Shown here in pieces: positions 1 to 6,494 of a stretch of DNA of 16,341 bases. The stretch is from ZC4RG35 sp036375695. Lineage in GTDB: Bacteria > Actinomycetota > Acidimicrobiia > Spongiisociales > ZC4RG35. A program made the translations under genes and the position numbers. The stretch lies in assembly GCA_036375695.1 (NCBI GenBank), contig DASVBU010000024.1, forward strand, positions 1 through 16,341. Direction: 5' to 3'. The notes under the pieces are model-generated. The model was given only the letters and a program-made list of their open reading frames with translations, was not told where the DNA came from and searched no databases. The number at the start of each line of letters is the position of its first letter. The stretch's first letter is position 1.

Positions 1-1
1 G

Positions 2-667
2 AGGCCCGTCATCGTCACCTGGGGCCTGCTCGGCCCTGGCAAAGGGATCGAGTGGGGCATTCGAGCCTTGCGCCACCTCAAGCAGTTGGATCCTCCACCC
101 CGCTACGTCGTGGCCGGCGCCACCCATCCCCAGGTCCTGCGCACCCAGGGTGACACCTACCGGCTAGGCCTGTGCCGCCTGGCCCGCGAATTGGGGGTGG
201 AGGACCTGCTCCGAATGGAGGACACGTACCTCTCGGACGAGGATCTCGAGCGTCTCCTCGAATCTGCCCATGTGGTCGTCCTCCCCTACGACTCCACGGA
301 TCAGGTGAGTTCGGGTGTGCTGGTCGAGGCGTTGGGCGCCGGGCTGCCCGTCGTCGCCACCGCCTTTCCCCACGCCATCGAGATGCTGGAGGGAGGCGCC
401 GGCATCGTGGTCCCCCACAGGGATCCGCAGGCGATGGCGGATGCCATCTCGAGCCTCCTCACCGACCCCGATGCTCTGAGTGCGGCGAGGACCAACGCGG
501 CGAGGATCGGACGATCGCTGCAATGGCCAGTCGTCGCCGAACAATGCGAGACCCTCGCCGCCTCGGCGAGCCGCACCGCCCTTGCCCGTGGCAAGCCGAG
601 GGAGCAGGCACCGGGAGGGACCTTGGCCCCCTGGTCGCCATCCGGGCCGCCGCTGATGATCTTGTGA
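2..667 (+). CDS. GT4-type glycosyltransferase, C-terminal part (5' end outside window)
   Basis: The reading frame is open from base 2, so the gene starts upstream of the window and only about 221 C-terminal residues are visible. They form the nucleotide-sugar-binding Rossmann half of a family 4 (group 1) glycosyltransferase. The visible marks are the opening strand followed by GLLGPGKGIEWGI (the usual G-x-KG-x-x motif), YVVAG, and the acidic signature region VVVLPYDSTDQVSSGVLVEALGAGLPVVAT, described here as its key parts LPY, SSGVLVEALGAG and PVVAT. A closing helix containing WPVVAEQ follows. By family knowledge it moves a sugar from an activated donor to a lipid, glycan or small acceptor in the cytoplasm; the donor and acceptor cannot be read. 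The last ~30 residues, after LAASAS, are Pro/Gly-rich and unlike the family. The stop overlaps the GTG of the next gene. Confidence 0.88.
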   Translation, partial: RPVIVTWGLLGPGKGIEWGIRALRHLKQLDPPPRYVVAGATHPQVLRTQGDTYRLGLCRLARELGVEDLLRMEDTYLSDEDLERLLESAHVVVLPYDSTDQVSSGVLVEALGAGLPVVATAFPHAIEMLEGGAGIVVPHRDPQAMADAISSLLTDPDALSAARTNAARIGRSLQWPVVAEQCETLAASASRTALARGKPREQAPGGTLAPWSPSGPPLMIL

Positions 668-1098
668 GCATCCGGGTCCCTCGTCGCCGGGTCGAGTCGG
701 TCGCCTTCGAACTCGATGGCGAACCGGTGACGGTGTTCTCAGCCGAGGGGATCGCACTCGACGGACCGCAGACCCGTGACGTCTACTACGACCTGCTCTC
801 GCCGATCTTCGTCGACCAGCCCGATTGGGGTGAGCCAGTCTCCAGCCCCCTCGTCGTCGGCGGCCTCAGCAACGTCTTCGAGGCCACCTCGCAGGTCATG
901 CTCACCGACGACGACGGTCTGCCCCTGGGAGAGGCGACCGTCACGGCCACGTGCGGCACCGGCTGTTGGGGCGAGTGGGAGACCAAATTCGAGTACTCGA
1001 TCGACCGGGAGCAGTTCGGCGCCTTGATCGTCTGGGCGGAGTCGGCGGAGGACGGCAGCCGGGTCCACGTCCGGGAGTACTCGATCCAGCTGCGCTGA
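664..1098 (+). CDS. Truncated GerMN tail plus Gmad2 domain protein (possible gene remnant)
   Basis: The start is taken as GTG 664, which overlaps the upstream stop (GTGA) and gives 144 aa. No Shine-Dalgarno sequence is visible, so expression would rely on coupling. Residues 10-39 (VESVAFELDGEPV, then GIALDGPQTRD) look like the last strands of a GerMN domain. Residues ~48-140 look like a complete Gmad2 immunoglobulin-like domain: PVSSPLVVGG, NVFEATSQV, DDGLPLGEATV, then a Ser-rich edge ending DGSRVHVREYSIQL. In actinobacteria GerMN-Gmad2 proteins are normally exported lipoproteins of several hundred residues. Here the signal peptide, the lipobox cysteine and most of GerMN are missing. In the same frame just before the GTG, the residues AAADDLV could be older GerMN sequence. 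The gene is probably an N-terminally deleted remnant; a functional short protein is less likely. Confidence 0.65.
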   Translation: MSIRVPRRRVESVAFELDGEPVTVFSAEGIALDGPQTRDVYYDLLSPIFVDQPDWGEPVSSPLVVGGLSNVFEATSQVMLTDDDGLPLGEATVTATCGTGCWGEWETKFEYSIDREQFGALIVWAESAEDGSRVHVREYSIQLR

Positions 1099-1130
1099 AC
1101 GAGCCAGGAGTCCTTCTCCTCTGTTCCCCG

Positions 1131-1154
1131 GGTGATCGCGGATCGACGATCACC
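1131..1154. repeat. 8-bp inverted repeat just upstream of the GyrI-like gene
   Basis: The arms GGTGATCG (1131-1138) and CGATCACC (1147-1154) are perfect reverse complements separated by 8 nt. The second arm ends 2 nt before the ATG at 1157, where a ribosome binding site would lie. It could be a protein-binding site or an RNA hairpin that occludes initiation. No recognisable Shine-Dalgarno sequence exists for the downstream gene. Confidence 0.5.
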
Positions 1155-1156
1155 AC

Positions 1157-1627
1157 ATGAGCGGATACACGATCCACGAGGAACGGCTCGCCCGTGTCCC
1201 CACCGTAGCCATGAAGGCGACACTCTCACCAGCCGAGATGCCGCGATGGTTCGCCGATGCATTCGAGGCAACGGAGACGGTGGCGGCATCACAGGGAGCA
1301 CCCCCGAATGGGCCGCCCTATGCCCGCTACCACGTTCTCGACGGTGGACGGTTCGAGGTGGAAGCAGGGTTCCCGGTCCCCCATCCGATCACGACGGAGG
1401 GTCCGGTCTACCCATCCGAGCTTCCCGAGGGCCTCGCCGCCAGGACCACTCACGTCGGACCGTACGAGCGCCTCGGTGAGGCGTATCGGAGTCTCGAGGT
1501 CTGGGTCACGGAACATGGCGGCGAGATCACCGGCGACCCGTGGGAGATCGACCTGAGCGACCCGGAGGCCCAACCCGACCCGGCGACGTGGCGCACCGAC
1601 GTGGTGATGCCGTTCCGCAAGCCCTGA
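1157..1627 (+). CDS. GyrI-like / SOUL-type small-molecule-binding domain protein
   Basis: A stand-alone GyrI-like domain of 156 aa, the fold used as effector-binding module in AraC/MerR regulators such as Rob and BmrR. Family features are the opening strand YTIHEERLARVPTVAMKAT, a central PPYARYHVLD segment with the usual aromatic-rich strand, the LPEGLAARTTHVGPYERLGEAYRSL region (key parts HVGPY and the following helix) typical of the second half, and an ending PEAQPDPATWRTDVVMPFR that matches the family closing pattern of DP..P...W.T.V..P. There is no DNA-binding domain, so it probably binds or hydrolyses a small hydrophobic or cationic compound in the cytoplasm rather than regulating transcription itself. 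ATG 1157 is chosen because the domain begins there. An inverted repeat sits directly upstream. Confidence 0.82.
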   Translation: MSGYTIHEERLARVPTVAMKATLSPAEMPRWFADAFEATETVAASQGAPPNGPPYARYHVLDGGRFEVEAGFPVPHPITTEGPVYPSELPEGLAARTTHVGPYERLGEAYRSLEVWVTEHGGEITGDPWEIDLSDPEAQPDPATWRTDVVMPFRKP

Positions 1628-1628
1628 C

Positions 1629-1655
1629 ATCGGCTGATCCTGGCGTTGAGCCGAT
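1629..1655 (+). terminator. Possible weak terminator hairpin
   Basis: Starting 2 nt after the stop of the GyrI-like gene, ATCGGCT (1629-1635) pairs with AGCCGAT (1649-1655) across a 13-nt loop. No T-run follows, so intrinsic termination is uncertain. Confidence 0.3.
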
Positions 1656-1709
1656 CACCAGTGGGCGATGAGCGCTCGTTGAGGCCACCTCCGCATCGTC
1701 TCCTCGACT

Positions 1710-1728
1710 GTCGGACGCTGGGTCCGAC
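1710..1728 (+). promoter_or_regulatory. Compact hairpin upstream of a small membrane protein gene
   Basis: GTCGGAC (1710-1716) pairs perfectly with GTCCGAC (1722-1728) around a 5-nt loop, giving a 7-bp GC-rich stem. It lies 7 nt before the GGGAGG ribosome binding site (1736-1741) of the gene at 1747. It could be a leader stem-loop or an operator; no T-run follows. Confidence 0.4.
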
Positions 1729-1746
1729 GCCGGCTGGGAGGTCCTC

Positions 1747-2058
1747 ATGCGGACTGTCGAATTCGACGCGCCAATCGCCAACCCGCTGCCCAGGATCCGC
1801 CGTGGCCCGGTGCTGGCCGCGGCCGGGTTCCTCCTGCTCCTGGTCACCTCGCTCGAGCCGAACGACGACCGCATGGCACGGTCCGCGCCACCGATCGTCG
1901 ACCTGACACCAGACCTGCCTGAAACGGACTTGGCCGAAGCCCGCACGATGGGCGAAGTGCAGAGGTATCTGCAAGCCGAAGCCGGGCGCCGCCAAGCCAT
2001 CGCTGCCTACCAGCGGTTGACCGAGGCGGGAGTTGACCAGCCTTTGAGTGCTCCGTGA
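1747..2058 (+). CDS. Small single-pass membrane protein, unrecognised
   Basis: I do not recognise this 103-aa protein. A short N-terminal tail ends in a basic patch (RIRR, residues 16-19) followed by a hydrophobic segment at about 21-36 (VLAAAGFLLLLVTSL). The remaining ~65 residues are polar and would lie outside the membrane if the basic patch stays in the cytoplasm. They contain a Pro/Asp-rich stretch (VDLTPDLPETD) and a helix rich in Ala, Gln and Arg. The start is well supported by GGGAGG at 1736-1741, 5 nt before the ATG. The next gene downstream encodes another small protein with the same layout, so the two may work together. No enzymatic motif is visible. Confidence 0.6.
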   Translation: MRTVEFDAPIANPLPRIRRGPVLAAAGFLLLLVTSLEPNDDRMARSAPPIVDLTPDLPETDLAEARTMGEVQRYLQAEAGRRQAIAAYQRLTEAGVDQPLSAP

Positions 2059-2135
2059 GCGGATGTCGACCGGCATGACGCACTGTGCGGCGACTTGCTC
2101 GGCAAGGGGCTGGGCACCGTCCGAAAGGACCGCAC

Positions 2136-2513
2136 ATGAGCAACACAGCTGCTACTCAGCCGGTCGCCGTAGCACCGGCATGGCGTTGGCTCGCATACCT
2201 GATCGCGGCCGTGGTTCTCGCCGTCGCTGCCTTCCTCGTCTTCCAGACGGTGGCTTCTACGCCGGTCGCCGAGGAGGGTCTGACGAGGGCGCAGCAGGCC
2301 GAGCGCGACCGTTACCAGGGCATGGCCGATGCCTACCGGGAGAAGACGGCGACAGGCGCCGCCACGGCGGAGGAGCGGGCGATGATCGACCCACACGAGA
2401 GCCCGGAGATCTCTCGAGTGCCGGCTGCATCGTCGGCCGGTCCGCAGATCGATCCACATGAGAGCCCCGAGATCTCACGAGTGCGCCCCAACTTCGAGAG
2501 GACGCCCGACTAG
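2136..2513 (+). CDS. Small membrane protein with duplicated IDPHESPEISRV motif
   Basis: An unrecognised 125-aa protein. AAAGGA lies about 5 nt before ATG 2136, which fixes the start. A hydrophobic segment spans roughly residues 18-36 (WLAYLIAAVVLAVAAFLVF). A charged, helix-prone stretch follows (LTRAQQAERDRYQGMADAYREK), then two exact copies of IDPHESPEISRV at residues 84-95 and 105-116 near the C-terminus. With Trp/Arg flanking the membrane segment, the repeats probably face outward; this is inference. It has the same overall plan as the small membrane protein gene upstream. Its TAG stop shares the palindrome CTAG with the stop of the convergent LacI-family gene, so the two coding regions overlap by 4 nt. 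Confidence 0.65.
   Translation: MSNTAATQPVAVAPAWRWLAYLIAAVVLAVAAFLVFQTVASTPVAEEGLTRAQQAERDRYQGMADAYREKTATGAATAEERAMIDPHESPEISRVPAASSAGPQIDPHESPEISRVRPNFERTPD
2385..2420 (+). repeat. Coding repeat copy 1 (IDPHESPEISRV)
   Basis: First 36-nt copy of the 12-residue motif in the small membrane protein. It differs from copy 2 only at synonymous third positions (GAC/GAT, CAC/CAT, CCG/CCC, TCT/TCA). Confidence 0.9.
2448..2483 (+). repeat. Coding repeat copy 2 (IDPHESPEISRV)
   Basis: Second copy, 63 nt (21 codons) after the first and in the same frame. The protein is identical to copy 1 while the DNA has diverged at four silent positions. Confidence 0.9.
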
Positions 2514-3532
2514 TCGCCGAAAGGCGGAGGAGCGGTGCTCGATCGGACGGTGAGCGTCGGCTCGAGAACGATGTGATTCGTCGAGCTGCGCTTGCCGTCC
2601 GCGCGTTCGATGAGCATCTCCACAGCTTGGCTCCCCATCTGGCGCGCATCCTGGCGGACGCTGGTCATGTCAATATGACCCAAGCTGGCCAGGAAGGTGT
2701 CGTCGTAACCGACCACCGAAACGTCCTCGGGAACTCGGAACCCGCGGGCGCTGAGCGCCTCGAGGACCCCGAGAGCGGCGAGGTCGTTGGGCGCCAGGAT
2801 CGCCGTGAACCCGGCCCCTTCGTCGACCAGACGGGCTACGCCGTCGGCTCCGCCCTTCTCGGTGTAGGCGCCGGGGACCACGCGGATCTCACCTTCGAGG
2901 CCGTGGCGTTTCATGGCCTGGCGATAACCGTTGAGCCGGTTCTGGGCGCCGGCGCCCCGGCCACCTGTGATGTGGGCGATCTTGCGGTGGCCGAGGCCCA
3001 CCAGGTGGTCGACGGCCATCGCCGCCCCTTTCCAGTCGTGGATCACGATGCTGTCGATCACCTGTGAGCGGCTGTGACGGTTGGTGATCACGGTGGGAAC
3101 CTCGGCTCCGACCCGCTCGATGAACTTGGAGTCGACGATCGAGCCGGCCAGCACCAACCCGTCGACCTGGAGCCGAAGGAGCGTCTCGATGGCGTCCTCC
3201 TCGTTGTGTTTATCCCGGCCACCCGTGTTGACCAGCGCCCGGTAGCCCGCTTCACGCGCTGTGTCAGTGGCCCCTTGGATGACGTCGATGAAGAACGGGT
3301 TGGACAGGTCGGAGACCATCACGCCGATCACGAAGCTGCGTTGCTGGACGAGGCTGCGGGCCATGGCGTTGGGCCGGTAGCCGAGCTCCTCGGCCGCCTC
3401 CAGCACCGCTCTTCGGCTCGCCTCCGAGACGTTGGAGGCGTTGCGCATGACCAGCGACACCAACGACTTCGACACCCCGGCCTTGCGGGCGACGTCGACG
3501 ATGGTGGGCCGGGTGGCCCGCCTCCCACCCAC
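2510..3532 (-). CDS. LacI-family transcriptional regulator of the inositol locus
   Basis: The start is taken as the GTG at 3532, 2 nt after the iolD stop and preceded by GGAG (plus-strand 3540-3543) at 7 nt. This gives 340 aa, the usual LacI family length. Residues ~10-29 form the LacI-type helix-turn-helix (TIVDVARKAGVSKSLVSLV) and residues ~55-63 the minor-groove hinge helix (NAMARSLVQ). A periplasmic-binding-protein-like effector domain follows, with VIGVMVSDLSNPFF, DGLVLAGS, GHRKIAHITGG and VPEDVSVVGYDDT as landmarks. It is co-oriented with iolD and probably co-transcribed with it, so it would be autoregulated through the perfect palindrome at 5453-5470. Inositol-locus control by LacI-type proteins, rather than DeoR (Bacillus) or GntR (Corynebacterium) types, is known in other groups. 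The effector, probably an inositol intermediate, is inferred from context. Confidence 0.9.
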   Translation of the reverse strand: MGGRRATRPTIVDVARKAGVSKSLVSLVMRNASNVSEASRRAVLEAAEELGYRPNAMARSLVQQRSFVIGVMVSDLSNPFFIDVIQGATDTAREAGYRALVNTGGRDKHNEEDAIETLLRLQVDGLVLAGSIVDSKFIERVGAEVPTVITNRHSRSQVIDSIVIHDWKGAAMAVDHLVGLGHRKIAHITGGRGAGAQNRLNGYRQAMKRHGLEGEIRVVPGAYTEKGGADGVARLVDEGAGFTAILAPNDLAALGVLEALSARGFRVPEDVSVVGYDDTFLASLGHIDMTSVRQDARQMGSQAVEMLIERADGKRSSTNHIVLEPTLTVRSSTAPPPFGD

Positions 3533-3534
3533 TC

Positions 3535-5391
3535 TCAGACTCCGATGCGCTGGCGTTTCCGCTCGGCTTCGTGCTGGGCGTGGGCGACTCGGACCTCTTC
3601 CCGTTCCGACACCTCGGGCACGCCGACGTCCCACCAGGCGTCACCGCCTGTCCAGGTGTAAGGGTCGGTCCGGATGACGATCACAGACGTACGGTCAGCC
3701 TCCCGAGCCCGCTGGAACGCTTCGGCGAGCCCGCTCAGGTCCTCGACCTTCTCGACGTACGCGCCCATCGAGGCGGCGTGGGCGGCGAAGTCGACTTCGA
3801 ACTCGGTGGCGCGACGGGTCCCCTCCTCGTAGCGGTTGTTGAACGGCACCCCTCCTTTGAACTCTTGGAGGCGTTGGATGACGGCGTACCCGCCGTTGTC
3901 GCAGAGCATCAGGATCATCTTGTGACCGGACAGGACCGACGAGTACACGTCGGAGTTGGTCATCAGGTAGGAGCCGTCGCCACAGAACGAGATCACGTCT
4001 CCCCCGTCGTGAGCCATCGCCGCTCCCCAGGCGCCGCCGATCTCGTAACCCATGCAGCTGAACCCGTATTCGCAGTCGAAGGTGCCGGGGGCATGGGAGC
4101 GCCACAGCTTGTTGAGCTCTCCCGGGAATCCGCCGGCCGCCGCCACCGCATAGTCGTTCGGGCCGGTGAGCTCGTTGATCACCCTGATCACCTGGGCGTA
4201 CGAGGGAAGCCCCGTCGGCGTCTCGAATTCGGGAGAGGTCACCTCATCGGTGTACGAACGCCATTCCCGGACCTCCGCCGCGGCCCGATCGAGCCACGAG
4301 GCGGGGGCGGACCACCCCTCGAGCTGGCGGTCGAGTTCGACCAATGCGAGTGCCGCATCGGCCACGACCGGTGCTGCCAGGTGCTTCACGGCGTCGAAAC
4401 GCGCCACGTTCACGGCCACGAGACGCATGTCGTCGTTGCCGAACACCGACCACGAGCCGGTGACGAAGTCGTTGAGACGAGTCCCTACGGCTATGACCAC
4501 GTCGGCTTCCGCCGCCAGGGCGTTCGCGGCCGACGAGCCGGTGACTCCGATCGGGCCGACGTTGTGGGGATCGTCGAAGGGCAAGTTCCCTTTGCCAGCC
4601 ACGGTCTCCGCCACGGGAATGCCGTGACCGGCAGCGAAGTGGAGCAGCTCCTGTTCGGCGACGGAGTAGCGCACCCCGCCACCTGCGATCAGCAGCGGCC
4701 TCCGAGCGGTGCGGATGATCTCGGCGGCCCGCGCCACCTCGTCCGGGTCAGGCGCCGGGCGGCGGATGTGGTGCACCCGCTCCTCGAAGAACCGGGCAGG
4801 CCAGTCGAACGCCTCCGCTTGCACGTCCTGGGGGAGGCCGATGAAGACAGGGCCGCAGTCAGCAGGGTCCGTGAGCGTCGCCACTGCCTGCGGGAGGGAT
4901 TGCAGGAGTTGTTCTGGACGAGTGACGCGGTCCCAGTAGCGGACCACCGGCTTGAAGGCGTCGTTGACCGAGATCGTCGGGTTGCCGAAGTGCTCGACCT
5001 GCTGCAGCACCGGATCGGGCACGCGGTTGGCGAACGTGTCCCCCGACAACAACAGCACCGGCAGCCGGTTGGCGAGCGCAGTGCCCGCAGCCGTGACCAG
5101 GTTGAGAGCCCCGGGACCGATGGACGTGGTCGCCACCATCACCTGACGCCGACGCTTGGCTTTGGCGAAGGCGATGGCGGCGAGAGCCATCGTCTGCTCG
5201 TTGTGTCCCCTCCAGGTCGGAAGGACGTCTTGTACCGGCTCCAGCGCCTCCCCCAAGCAAGTGACGTTGCCGTGACCGAAGATCGCGAAGACACCGGGGA
5301 AGAGCGGCTGGATCTCTCCGTCGATCTCGACTTTCTGGGCGATCAGATATCGCACCAGTGCCTGCGCCACCGTCGCCCTGACCGTCTCCAT
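3535..5391 (-). CDS. iolD: 3D-(3,5/4)-trihydroxycyclohexane-1,2-dione hydrolase IolD
   Basis: A thiamine-diphosphate enzyme that opens the diketo-inositol ring to 5-deoxy-glucuronate, the third step of inositol catabolism. The start is ATG at 5391, preceded at 8 nt by GGAGGA (plus-strand 5400-5405), giving 618 aa, close to the Bacillus enzyme. The fold has three parts: an N-terminal pyrimidine-binding domain with the catalytic Glu at about residue 65 (RGHNEQ), a central domain (PLLIAGGGVRYS), and a C-terminal diphosphate-binding domain with GDGS at 471-474 and the paired Asn at about 499 (CDNGGY). IolD-specific sequence includes FAIFGHGNVTCLGEAL near the N-terminus and WWDVGVPEVSER near the end. 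It reads away from iolG and shares its control region. The regulator gene begins 2 nt after its stop. Confidence 0.96.
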   Translation of the reverse strand: METVRATVAQALVRYLIAQKVEIDGEIQPLFPGVFAIFGHGNVTCLGEALEPVQDVLPTWRGHNEQTMALAAIAFAKAKRRRQVMVATTSIGPGALNLVTAAGTALANRLPVLLLSGDTFANRVPDPVLQQVEHFGNPTISVNDAFKPVVRYWDRVTRPEQLLQSLPQAVATLTDPADCGPVFIGLPQDVQAEAFDWPARFFEERVHHIRRPAPDPDEVARAAEIIRTARRPLLIAGGGVRYSVAEQELLHFAAGHGIPVAETVAGKGNLPFDDPHNVGPIGVTGSSAANALAAEADVVIAVGTRLNDFVTGSWSVFGNDDMRLVAVNVARFDAVKHLAAPVVADAALALVELDRQLEGWSAPASWLDRAAAEVREWRSYTDEVTSPEFETPTGLPSYAQVIRVINELTGPNDYAVAAAGGFPGELNKLWRSHAPGTFDCEYGFSCMGYEIGGAWGAAMAHDGGDVISFCGDGSYLMTNSDVYSSVLSGHKMILMLCDNGGYAVIQRLQEFKGGVPFNNRYEEGTRRATEFEVDFAAHAASMGAYVEKVEDLSGLAEAFQRAREADRTSVIVIRTDPYTWTGGDAWWDVGVPEVSEREEVRVAHAQHEAERKRQRIGV

Positions 5392-5399
5392 GGCAGAAA

Positions 5400-5405
5400 T
5401 CCTCC
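5400..5405 (-). promoter_or_regulatory. Ribosome binding site of iolD
   Basis: On the minus strand GGAGGA lies 8 nt upstream of ATG 5391. This decides the iolD start, because the frame remains open far upstream through the control region. Confidence 0.8.
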
Positions 5406-5413
5406 GGTTTCGC

Positions 5414-5443
5414 TTGACAGGCCGAAAAGACAGGCCGTATGGT
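5414..5443 (+). promoter_or_regulatory. Sigma-70-type promoter for the plus-strand iol operon
   Basis: TTGACA (5414-5419) and TATGGT (5438-5443) are separated by 18 bp. The -35 matches consensus exactly. The predicted start point is near 5450, directly in front of the operator palindrome and about 55 nt before the iolG ATG. Confidence 0.7.
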
Positions 5444-5468
5444 AGCCGCACTTGTTGGAACGTTCCAA
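5439..5468 (-). promoter_or_regulatory. Candidate divergent promoter for iolD-lacI
   Basis: On the minus strand TTGGAA (plus 5463-5468) and TACCAT (plus 5439-5444) are 18 bp apart. The -10 box overlaps the -10 of the opposite promoter and the -35 box lies within the operator. The match is weaker than for the plus-strand promoter. Confidence 0.4.
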
Positions 5469-5470
5469 CA
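5453..5470. promoter_or_regulatory. LacI-family operator, perfect 18-bp palindrome
   Basis: TGTTGGAACGTTCCAACA is a perfect inverted repeat with the central CG typical of LacI/PurR-type operators, where the hinge helices open the minor groove. It lies between the two divergent gene sets, immediately after the predicted plus-strand start point and across the candidate -35 of iolD, so one bound dimer could silence both directions. I found no second copy in the window. Confidence 0.85.
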
Positions 5471-5504
5471 GAAATCACCCTTTGAGGCTGAGGTTTCCGA
5501 ATCG

Positions 5505-6494
5505 ATGAGAGTCGGTGTGATTGGGACCGGGCGGATCGGAACACTCCACGCCAGGATCCTGCGAGACATGGGTGTCGAGACAGTCGTGACCGATGCCGAC
5601 ACGGAACGGGCCCGCTCACTGGCCGTCGACCTCCAGATCGAAGCGGTCGGCACCGTCGAGGAACTGATCGAACGCTGTGACGCAATCGTGATCACCGCCG
5701 CCACGTCGGCTCATGCCGAACTGATCGTGGCCGGCGTGGATGCGAGGCTCCCGGTGTTCTGCGAGAAGCCGATCGCCCTCGACCTGGAGACGACCCGTCA
5801 GGTCGTCGACCACGTCACTCGCAAGGACGGACGGGTGCAGATCGGCTTCCAGCGCCGGTTCGACCCGGGGTTCGTGGCAGCCCGTGATCTCGTCGCCTCC
5901 GGTCGCCTCGGCACCCTGTTCGTTGTGAGGATGGCCGGCCACGATCCCGATCCCCCGCACGAGGACTACATCCCCCTATCGGGTGGGCTGTTCCGTGACT
6001 TCTCGGTGCACGACTTCGACGCCCTCCGCTTCGTCACCGGTGAGGAGGTGGTGGAGGTCTATGCGACCGGCTCGGTTCGCGAGTACCCGATGTTCGAGAA
6101 GTACGGCGACATCGACACTGGTGTCGCCACCCTCACTCTGGAGTCGGGCGCCCTCGGGATCCTCTCCACCACCCGCCGCCACCCGTTCGGCTACGACATC
6201 AGGATGGAACTGTTCGGCCGCGACGACAGCGGCGTCGTCGGCTGGGACGACCGCACTCCCCTGCGTTCCCTGGAGCCGGGTGGTCCCGCCGTGCCCGCCG
6301 ATCCGTACCGCAACTTCCAGGACCGCTTCCGTCGGGCCTACACGGACGAACTCGCCGCGTTCTTGGAGTTCGCTCGAGGAGAACGAGACAACCCCTGCAC
6401 CGTCACCGACGCCGAACGGGCGCTGGCGGTAGCGGTGGCGTGCGACATCTCCCGAGCCGAGCATCGACCGGTCCGCCTGGAGGAGGTGGCGTGA
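5505..6494 (+). CDS. iolG: Inositol 2-dehydrogenase (Gfo/Idh/MocA family)
   Basis: Oxidises myo-inositol to 2-keto-myo-inositol with NAD, the first catabolic step. ATG 5505 gives 329 aa and starts directly at the Rossmann strand; the open frame upstream runs through the promoter and operator and is not coding. GTGRIG at residues 7-12 is the dinucleotide-binding loop. EKP at 87-89 carries the conserved Lys, and GGLFRDFSVHDFD supplies Asp165 and His169, the expected catalytic pair. The C-terminal half is the usual beta-sheet dimer domain. A TGAGG about 11 nt upstream is a modest ribosome binding site. It is first gene of the plus-strand operon and overlaps the next gene by 4 nt. A preference for scyllo-inositol or a related cyclitol cannot be ruled out, because this family is broad. 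Confidence 0.88.
   Translation: MRVGVIGTGRIGTLHARILRDMGVETVVTDADTERARSLAVDLQIEAVGTVEELIERCDAIVITAATSAHAELIVAGVDARLPVFCEKPIALDLETTRQVVDHVTRKDGRVQIGFQRRFDPGFVAARDLVASGRLGTLFVVRMAGHDPDPPHEDYIPLSGGLFRDFSVHDFDALRFVTGEEVVEVYATGSVREYPMFEKYGDIDTGVATLTLESGALGILSTTRRHPFGYDIRMELFGRDDSGVVGWDDRTPLRSLEPGGPAVPADPYRNFQDRFRRAYTDELAAFLEFARGERDNPCTVTDAERALAVAVACDISRAEHRPVRLEEVA

Noticed and set aside
2115..2135. Small GTCC-GAAA-GGAC stem covering the ribosome binding site of the gene at 2136
   Set aside because: Only four base pairs; too weak to call a regulatory hairpin.
3571..5445. Very long open frame on the plus strand opposite iolD (over 600 codons)
   Set aside because: It mirrors iolD in GC-rich DNA, its protein has no recognisable domain and is rich in His/Arg/Val/Asp as expected for an antisense shadow.
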